NCBI GenBank assembly: GCA_003118195.1
Contig: BEXV01000179.1
Coordinates: 129,357-139,560 of the forward strand
DNA length: 10,204 bases
Reading direction: 5' to 3'
DNA from: Hemicentrotus pulcherrimus
Lineage: Eukaryota; Echinodermata; Echinoidea; Camarodonta; Strongylocentrotidae
The translations under genes and the position numbers were made by a program. This document shows, in pieces, positions 1-7,600 of this stretch. A model generated the notes under the pieces. That model saw only the letters and a list, made by a program, of their open reading frames with translations, was not told the origin of the DNA and made no database searches. The number at the start of each line of letters is the position of its first letter. Position 1 is the stretch's first letter.

Positions 1-12
1 CCCCCCCCCCCC
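1..12. repeat. Homopolymer C run at window edge
   Basis: Twelve consecutive C bases (G on the minus strand) lie within IPK intron 3, just after the exon 3 donor. The true length is unknown because the window begins inside it. Confidence 0.8.
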
Positions 13-28
13 GAGAGTTAATACTTAC

Positions 29-88
29 AGCTATTCCAACTGCTTTCACTCCTTTCTCTACCAGAGCCTCTACTACCATATGATTCAA
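29..88 (-). CDS. IPK: IPK exon 3 (20 codons)
   Basis: This 60-bp exon is bounded by acceptor TATATTTGCAG (99-89) and a consensus donor GTAAGT (28-23). It encodes LNHMVVEALVEKGVKAVGIA, residues 92-111, entering and leaving in phase 0. LNxxVVxALxxxGxxAV is characteristic of IPKs at this point in the protein. The next exon would lie to the left of the window; intron 3 begins at 28 and runs into a 12-base C run at the edge. Confidence 0.88.
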
Positions 89-1271
89 CTGCAAATATAT
101 AAAACAGAAAAAAAGAAAAAAACATACAGGAGGTTACTATTCAAGTTTCAAAATGGTATATGCATTCATCATAATATCTTTTTCTTATTGCATTTTTTGT
201 AGGTGCCTGTCACCTACATATGTACATGTAGGGCAACTGTTAACAGTGTACATTGTGACTTCATGGCATACATCCATATTCTTGATAACAACAACAGGAC
301 AACTGACATATTCCAAGATTCCAGCCTCTGGGGAGTGGGCTCATTTCATCTCCTTTGCTCCCAAAATTGTCACATAAATTAAATCTGTTACCCAGACATT
401 GATAACGAAAAATACCTTTGTAACAGAGATCCTTGTTTTGCAGAAGCCTTCTTTAACTATCGTCTGTTCATCTAGTGACAGAGACGTGTATCCTTTAGCA
501 ACACCATATTCACTGGCTTGGAAATGACCAAATGATCTGTATGTACAGGTAGAAATAACCAAAGGCATGTTACAAGGTTTATTCACATACGAATATACGT
601 CTTTTTGTAATGCTAGTTTTATAATACATGTAGAGTCTATGTATAGACTCTAGATCTAACAATATTTGACTCCTTTCATACTTGAATTTGTTACCATTAC
701 TACAATTTGCTTGTTTAGTCTCCTTCTTATTAATTGTTTACAGACCTAGACTAGATCTACTCCTTATATAATAGGCCTTAGCAACTAAAATGGAATATCC
801 CACAATGCAGGCAAAATAAAAAATTTGATTGCCCGTTTTATTTTATTATTTTGACCTTAATCTAGTTAATTCCATATTACTAGATCTAATCTAAACTACT
901 AGCAATAGATCTACAGTGTACACAAAATCTTTTTCTCTTCTTTTTTTTTAGCACCGATTTTCACAAATTTTAATTTGTGACAATTTAACATACTTTTTTG
1001 TTCAATAACATCAAAAGATATCACAGCCAGCAAAACAGAATAAGCGTCTCTTCTTTGGGTCATACGCTACGCCGGCGGCGGCGCGCTGGCGCAGTGGTTG
1101 TACATCATGATCTACCTACCCAGCTCCATGTACAAGAATGCACTTCCCCTTCAGTCTGCTCAAAAGTTCGGCTGTTTTAACGATGTTTTCGGAGTTTGCC
1201 GTCTCTAGTTCAGTTTTATTAGTGATCGCACTACCTCCAACCTTGATGATGCATTCTATTTTGTGCTCCAT
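29..1271 (-). CDS. IPK: Isopentenyl phosphate kinase, N-terminal 111 residues (3 exons, gene continues past left edge)
   Basis: Exons on the minus strand are 1271-1120, 536-416 and 88-29, joined by GT..AG introns of 583 and 327 bp with consistent phases (2, then 0). The family transfers the ATP gamma-phosphate to isopentenyl phosphate, giving isopentenyl diphosphate, in the alternative mevalonate pathway. Visible motifs are IIKVGGS (residues 8-14, nucleotide/phosphate loop with K10 and K19), LVHGAGSFGHFQA (residues 46-58) whose H55 matches the active-site histidine of archaeal IPKs, and LNHMVVEAL at 92-100, as in the archaeal helix after the substrate site. UMP and acetylglutamate kinases share the fold but lack GSFGH. 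No targeting peptide is evident, so a cytosolic location is inferred. The ATG at 1271 has A at -3 and G at +4, with an in-frame TAA at 1295-1293. The C-terminal ATP-binding half is outside the window. Confidence 0.93.
416..536 (-). CDS. IPK: IPK exon 2 (SFGH active-site exon)
   Basis: The exon follows an acceptor ACATACAG (544-537) and ends before donor GTATTT (415-410). Its first base completes Gly51. It then encodes SFGHFQASEYGVAKGY and on to RISVTK (residues 52-91). H55 in SFGH is the family's hallmark catalytic/substrate-phosphate-binding histidine. The stretch EGFCKTRISVTK corresponds to the helix that precedes LNxxVV in archaeal IPKs. Confidence 0.93.
537..1119 (-). other. IPK intron 1
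   Basis: This 583-bp GT..AG intron of the minus-strand gene contains AT-rich sequence, CTAGATCT-type low-complexity motifs, a short perfect inverted repeat (631-652), and a GC-rich CpG patch at about 1063-1097 just inside the intron from exon 1. I see no additional exon or RNA gene in it. Its closeness to the start suggests the CpG patch belongs to the promoter region. Confidence 0.85.
631..652. repeat. Perfect 10-bp inverted repeat with 2-bp spacer
   Basis: TAGAGTCTAT (631-640) and ATAGACTCTA (643-652) are exact reverse complements around GT. It lies in IPK intron 1, in the same TAGACTCTAGATCT-type sequence that recurs at 1677-1710. No function can be assigned. Confidence 0.8.
1120..1271 (-). 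CDS. IPK: IPK exon 1 (start codon to HGAG)
   Basis: This exon encodes residues 1-50 plus two bases of codon 51. It carries the start MEHKIECIIKVGGSAITNK and ends in CILVHGA followed by GG, then the donor GTAGGT at 1119-1114. The split glycine codon is completed by the first base of exon 2. The open frame is short and contains a conserved lysine-glycine loop typical of amino acid kinases. A plus-strand frame across the same bases is only its antisense shadow. Confidence 0.92.
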
Positions 1272-1547
1272 AATATTAATCAAGCTTAAAAATTAAAAGT
1301 TTGCTGTTCTTGATGCTGTTAGCTGACGACAAAATGTATATCAAATATATTCTATGGTATCCTATAGCTAACCCCCAAAAAAGGAAACAACATCTGAACA
1401 TCAGCGCTAAGCTCAACGTGCGCTTGTATCGGCGAGAGGTGATAATCAAGCCTGTCGGGCAGGCGCGAGCAGGCTCACTACTAGTAGTGCAGAACCTCGC
1501 CCGCTCGCTCTGGCTTATTAAAATATTAGAAGGGTTGGCGAACAACA
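1272..1547. promoter_or_regulatory. Probable bidirectional promoter between divergent IPK and crotonase genes
   Basis: These 276 bp separate the two divergent start codons, so they must hold both 5' UTRs and at least the proximal promoters unless non-coding first exons lie elsewhere. The half nearer the crotonase gene (about 1408-1510) is GC- and CpG-richer than its surroundings, as is usual for TATA-less divergent promoters. It contains a hairpin-like GCCTG-TCGGG-CAGGC (1450-1464) and a perfect 14-bp palindrome at 1476-1489. I do not see a convincing TATA box or CCAAT box correctly placed for either gene. Transcription start sites cannot be located from the sequence. Confidence 0.65.
1476..1489. 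promoter_or_regulatory. Perfect 14-bp palindrome CACTACTAGTAGTG
   Basis: The sequence equals its own reverse complement over 14 bases. It sits 59 bp before the crotonase ATG in the shared promoter region, where a dimeric transcription factor could bind. It could equally be chance; I recognise no known factor's site in it. Confidence 0.4.
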
Positions 1548-1623
1548 ATGGCTTTTTTGCAACGATTTTGTTCATTTCTTCCTATTTCAGTCAGAACAGT
1601 CGGAGTCAGACATTGTTCGTCAG
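1548..1623 (+). CDS. Crotonase exon 1: start and mitochondrial presequence
   Basis: It encodes MAFLQRFCSFLPISVRTVGV and five further residues plus one base of Gly26. Arginines at 6, 16 and 21, no acidic residue, and alternating hydrophobics suggest an amphipathic import signal. The ATG has A at -3 and G at +4, and a TAG at 1527-1529 closes the frame upstream, so this is the first usable start. The donor is CAG|GTAAAC. Confidence 0.85.
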
Positions 1624-4600
1624 GTAAACAAAAATCTTCTTCTAAACATAGCTCTAGGCTACAATTTAGGCATTTAGACTAGACTCTAGACTAGATCTAG
1701 ACTCTAGTCTAACATTACAATAATCCCAAGTTCCAACTTCACAATCACAGACACAGTCACAGTTCACTTTCAGCAAATTTAGAGAGCTGAGATTGAACTG
1801 CAAAAGGGATTACCGTAGGCCTATACTAGACAGAAATAACCGTCTGATATGGGTCATTTCTTTAATAAAACTGACATTTGTTGACATTCCCCATAAACAG
1901 AGACGGTCAGACTCAGAGGAGCCAGATGCAATCTCGAGCTCGGCGGAACAACATTAACCGGCAACCGTCGATATCAGAGACTAAAGCTTTCGGTCTAGGC
2001 CTAGTGCTTGTACTAGTTGTAGACTTCTCTATGATTTAAATTTTATTGAGGGAAAATAACATTTCTGATTTAATTTTTGTAATAGTCTACTGTCTACAGA
2101 GAAAATGAGAGGGGAGCGCGCTCACAAGATACGTCACAGAATCGCCAATTTGGGTTTGATCGGTCGCGGTCACCTTCAAAATTCATAACTTTCTTATTTT
2201 TAATCAGGATTTGCTCAAACTTTCACTGACATTTTTTCCTCTTGTTTTTCCGCTTCTATTTCCGCTTCTATTAAAACCAACCTGATATCAGGGTGGAATT
2301 AATTCCCCTTTAAAGAAGTACGCTGACAATCCATTTTTTTATAATAATGTATTCATTTTGGGTCTATTTATTGATATATTTTGTTCTTGTTCCTGACAGG
2401 TTTTCCAAGGACTGTGGATGTAGAGAAAGAAGAAAAGATATGCCTAATAGGGATCAATCGACCTGACGTCAGGAATTCTGTTAACCCTGAGACTGCCAAA
2501 CAGCTACAGGTTGCATTCTGTCGTTTTGAAGAGGATCCAGACCTTAGTGTGGCAATCATATATGGGAAAGGTATGAATCACTTCTGTATCAACCATATTG
2601 AACCATGAGTTTTTCATTTTCAAATAAGTCTCGCAGAAAATTGTGGATATGCTCTGTGATGTCAAAGATTCACAAACAGATCAATATGGTGACAGTTGCT
2701 GAACCAAATCAAACTTCACCCAGACAAAACGATCAATTCCTAATCCTAACCCTAACCATAGCACCTTTCAGCAGTCTATCTTGGGCATGTACCACACTCT
2801 GGGAATTAAACTCTACAAAAATTAATAGCTTACACATGTAGCTTGATATGTGGTTGTCATTCTGGGGGAAGTTATTTTTGTGGTGCAGTTTTCCAGAATT
2901 TTTCACGCCCATATATACTATAGTTGTCAAATCATATTGTCTAGGAAATATGTAAATGGACTTTCAGTAACGGTAGTATGTCCAAGAGTAAGACGGTTTC
3001 GTTTGAATTTACTTTGATTTTTCCGATGTTACGGTGGACTCAAAAGGTGAAATAGTTACCGGTAAACTCCATGTGAATTAGTGATCAATAAGTATTCAGT
3101 GAGGGAGCAACTTTCTTATCAGCACCTGCCGGAAATTTTGACAAATTTTAATTTTCAATTTACAGCGGCACAGCAGGGGAACTGTGAGGGAGCCAGGGAG
3201 GACCAAAGTATAATCTTAATGTCAATATTTTTGATGGGTATTTGACCAATTATTTACCATGTTATCGCATTTATGCACCTCAAGTCTGCCACATTTTATG
3301 ATCAGTATCAGGAAGATTTATCAGGAGGATTTAAAAATACAGTGACTTTCAAGTCCGGTTTATTGCCAGAATTGTATAATTTTTTTTAAATTCAAAAGTT
3401 GATTGCAGTGTTCTGTAATAATAATACTTGTTGTCTTTGTGTTTTGTTTGTTTTTTCAGGTGGAAACTTCTGTGCAGGATGGGATCTGAAAAATATAGCG
3501 AAACAAGACCCAGCGACAATTGCTGATAACATACAGCTTGGTCCGATGGTAAAGAAATTCTTGTACATACTTAAAAATAGGCGATGTCTTTCTCTGAATG
3601 GCCCGGCCCCCATAGACCAAGTATCATGCTTGCTTTTGTCAATATCTCTATCCCTTCATTCANTCTAACATTACAATAATCCCAAGTTCCAACTTCACAA
3701 TCACAGACACAGTCACAGTTCACTTTCAGCAAATTTAGAGAGCTGAGATTGAACTGCAAAAGGGATTACCGTAGGCCTATACTAGACAGAAATAACCGTC
3801 TGATATGGGTCATTTCTTTAATAAAACTGACATTTGTTGACATTCCCCATAAACAGAGACGGTCAGACTCAGAGGAGCCAGATGCAATCTCGAGCTCGGC
3901 GGAACAACATTAACCGGCAACCGTCGATATCAGAGACTAAAGCTTTCGGTCTAGGCCTAGTGCTTGTACTAGTTGTAGACTTCTCTATGATTTAAATTTT
4001 ATTGAGGGAAAATAACATTTCTGATTTAATTTTTGTAATAGTCTACTGTCTACAGAGAAAATGAGAGGGGAGCGCGCTCACAAGATACGTCACAGAATCG
4101 CCAATTTGGGTTTGATCGGTCGCGGTCACCTTCAAAATTCATAACTTTCTTATTTTTAATCAGGATTTGCTCAAACTTTCACTGACATTTTTTCCTCTTG
4201 TTTTTCCGCTTCTATTTCCGCTTCTATTAAAACCAACCTGATATCAGGGTGGAATTAATTCCCCTTTAAAGAAGTACGCTGACAATCCATTTTTTTATAA
4301 TAATGTATTCATTTTGGGTCTATTTATTGATATATTTTGTTCTTGTTCCTGACAGGTTTTCCAAGGACTGTGGATGTAGAGAAAGAAGAAAAGATATGCC
4401 TAATAGGGATCAATCGACCTGACGTCAGGAATTCTGTTAACCCTGAGACTGCCAAACAGCTACAGGTTGCATTCTGTCGTTTTGAAGAGGATCCAGACCT
4501 TAGTGTGGCAATCATATATGGGAAAGGTATGAATCACTTCTGTATCAACCATATTGAACCATGAGTTTTTCATTTTCAAATAAGTCTCGCAGAAAATTGT

Positions 4601-7600
4601 GGATATGCTCTGTGATGTCAAAGATTCACAAACAGATCAATATGGTGACAGTTGCTGAACCAAATCAAACTTCACCCAGACAAAACGATCAATTCCTAAT
4701 CCTAACCCTAACCATAGCACCTTTCAGCAGTCTATCTTGGGCATGTACCACACTCTGGGAATTAAACTCTACAAAAATTAATAGCTTACACATGTAGCTT
4801 GATATGTGGTTGTCATTCTGGGGGAAGTTATTTTTGTGGTGCAGTTTTCCAGAATTTTTCACGCCCATATATACTATAGTTGTCAAATCATATTGTCTAG
4901 GAAATATGTAAATGGACTTTCAGTAACGGTAGTATGTCCAAGAGTAAGACGGTTTCGTTTGAATTTACTTTGATTTTTCCGATGTTACGGTGGACTCAAA
5001 AGGTGAAATAGTTACCGGTAAACTCCATGTGAATTAGTGATCAATAAGTATTCAGTGAGGGAGCAACTTTCTTATCAGCACCTGCCGGAAATTTTGACAA
5101 ATTTTAATTTTCAATTTACAGCGGCACAGCAGGGGAACTGTGAGGGAGCCAGGGAGGACCAAAGTATAATCTTAATGTCAATATTTTTGATGGGTATTTG
5201 ACCAATTATTTACCATGTTATCGCATTTATGCACCTCAAGTCTGCCACATTTTATGATCAGTATCAGGAAGATTTATCAGGAGGATTTAAAAATACAGTG
5301 ACTTTCAAGTCCGGTTTATTGCCAGAATTGTATAATTTTTTTTAAATTCAAAAGTTGATTGCAGTGTTCTGTAATAATAATACTTGTTGTCTTTGTGTTT
5401 TGTTTGTTTTTTCAGGTGGAAACTTCTGTGCAGGATGGGATCTGAAAAATATAGCGAAACAAGACCCAGCGACAATTGCTGATAACATACAGCTTGGTCC
5501 GATGGTAAAGAAATTCTTGTACATACTTAAAAATAGGCGATGTCTTTCTCTGAATGGCCCGGCCCCCATAGACCAAGTATCATGCTTGCTTTTGTCAATA
5601 TCTCTATCCCTTCATTCATTATCTTGATACTTGTCCACTGTCATAGGGTTTGAATCACTTACACTTCGGTGTTGTTTCTCTTATTTATGGACAAAGGAAG
5701 GAATTTTTGATTCTCAAAATTAACAAAAAGGGATTCATGGATTTTTAAGTAAGATATCAGATAAAAATATTTTGACCAGGATGTGCAATGCAAAAAAAAA
5801 GATATATATTTGTATCATGAAATTATTGCTTTGTAAGCATTCTTAAGAACAATAGACATGCACAACAATTAAAGAGGCCCAGACTTTAACACCAGGCATT
5901 GCCCTCTGGGAATAAATAAGACATAAATATCAAAGGTCACAGATCAAGTTGAGGAGATGAAAAGTGTAGATATATACCGGTACTCCACTTCTATTTACTA
6001 TATCTTAACCCATGATGATTTTGTTTGAATTAATTGTAATAAAATAGTTAAAAGGGGGAAACGTGTCGGGGAAACAGTAGCTTGTCTCCTTTTTTGTGAT
6101 TGTAGTTTTTAAGATGTGTTTGGATCTTCGAGACTGATGTGTTGAGTTTACATTTTTTTTATTTAATGTTGCAATGTATTTTGGTATCAGTTCTGAACAC
6201 CTTGCCATCATCATCATCATGTTGATATCCTACACTACAGTAAGTAAAGTTACTGTTCATCTCTTGTCAATGTTTTCTAATCTGCACTGTGTTTATTTAT
6301 TATTCAACATTCTGTGTTGAATTATTGTTTGAAAGTGCACTTTTCTTTTTTTCCCCCTGGTAGGGTCCTACTGCAATGCAGTTCAGTAAGCCAGTGATCG
6401 GAGCAATGAGCGGCTATGCTGTGGCCGGGGGATTGGAACTAGCTTTAATCTGTGACCTGAGGGTCGCAGAGAAAAGTTCTATCATGGGCGTCTTCAATAG
6501 GAGATTTGGTAAGCAATCAAGTACCCTCTTTACAAGTGAATAATTTTAATGATATATATATATAGAAAGAATAGATTTGTCATACTTTAAAAAAAAATCA
6601 ATTTTCATAATGTCACAAAACTTAGTACTCATGTTTTTGTGAAGTTCCTCAATACAAATATCTTGCAGTTTGAATCCCGCCGTGGCACTGATGTTCGGCA
6701 TTAATCTGCATTTGCCACCCGCCACCCGCCACCCAGGTGACTTTTAATGGGTACCCAATAGGAAGAAGTTCATCAAATGCCAGAGTGCCTTATAAGGGCC
6801 ACTTGGCGAATGCAGGGTTATTAATATTGATAATACAGCCCTTTAACTAAGAAACATTGGCATTAAGTGCTATGATAATAATTATATGGATATTTATATA
6901 GCGCCAGTATCCGCAGGCTCTGACGCTCATGGCGCTGTACTCGTATTACCCTGGTCGTAGCCAAGCTGCCAAAGTAACTAGCACTCAAGCATATCAGGTA
7001 CCCATTTGCACCTGGGTGGAGAGTGGCAAGTGTAGATTAATGCCTTGCCCAAGGACATTAGTGCCGCTGCGGGACTTGAACCCCATACCTTGTGATCTGC
7101 AGTCGGGCGACTTATCCCCTAGACCACGACACCTATATAAATGATACTCCAATTATCATTTTTTTTTTTATTATAATTAATTTCAACTTCCCTTCTCATC
7201 AATGAATTTCTTTTCTTGCATGACAGGTGTTCCCCTGATTGATGGTTGCACGGTAAGACTACCTACGATAATTGGTCTATCCCGAGCCCTGGACCTGATC
7301 CTGACTGGTAGACCTGTAGACGCCGACGAGGCTCTCAGCATGGGGCTTGTCAACAGGGTCGTACCAGATGGACAAGGTAACATCTTATCATTGTATTCAA
7401 TTCAATTTAGAATTAAGTTTAGTTCAAGTTCAAAATCAATTTCAATGCAATATCAAAATCAAGTGCATTTAAAGTCAATTTCTATTCATGAAATCAAATC
7501 ATTTTTTCCCTCCACATTACTTGTTCACTTTATTTTACTTTACTATGTTACTCCTAAACAGTATGGTCCAATTAAGTTTTTTTTCTTTTTTTTTCGCTGT

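Larger units (their letters stand above)
1708..3662 (+). repeat. First copy of exact 1955-bp duplicated block (probable assembly artefact)
   Basis: This block is repeated at 3664-5618 with a constant offset of 1956 and no difference in the stretches I compared, including introns and an 8-T homopolymer. All open frames on both strands give the same translations in the two copies. It carries the end of intron 1, exon 2, intron 2, exon 3 and the start of intron 3. The block ends exactly at the single N at 3663. Confidence 0.95.
3664..5618 (+). repeat. Second copy of exact 1955-bp block (probable unmerged contig overlap)
   Basis: It matches 1708-3662 and continues at 5619 into unique sequence leading to exon 4. 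It begins within the CTAGA repeat that precedes copy 1. Because both block ends coincide with the N, this is best read as the left end of the next contig re-covering the same DNA. Confidence 0.95.

Noticed and set aside
1087..1097. TGGCGCAGTGG, a perfect pol III box A
   Set aside because: No box B lies at a tRNA-like distance and no cloverleaf can be drawn, so neither a tRNA gene nor a SINE is supported.
998..1180. Plus-strand open frame over the GC-rich patch
   Set aside because: It is antisense to IPK exon 1 and has no recognisable product. The IPK frame is supported by motifs and splice phases.
1301..1627. Plus-strand 108-codon open frame across the promoter and crotonase exon 1
   Set aside because: It overlaps the real exon in another frame (it reads NNNGFFA where the gene reads MAFLQ), shows no domain, and runs through the exon 1 donor.
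2462..2473. CCTGACGTCAGG palindrome containing a CRE core
   Set aside because: It lies inside coding exon 2, encoding RPDVRN of the conserved fold, so the bases are explained by the protein.
2740..2757. CCTAACCCTAACC telomere-like repeat
   Set aside because: It has fewer than three units and lies inside an intron; too short to mean an interstitial telomere.
2605..2841. 78-codon open frame in intron 2 (repeated at 4561-4797)
   Set aside because: It has no recognisable motif, lies between correctly spliced exons and is simply copied by the duplicated block.
6929..7144. 71-codon open frame in intron 4
   Set aside because: It lies almost entirely within the SINE in antisense orientation and is explained by the repeat.
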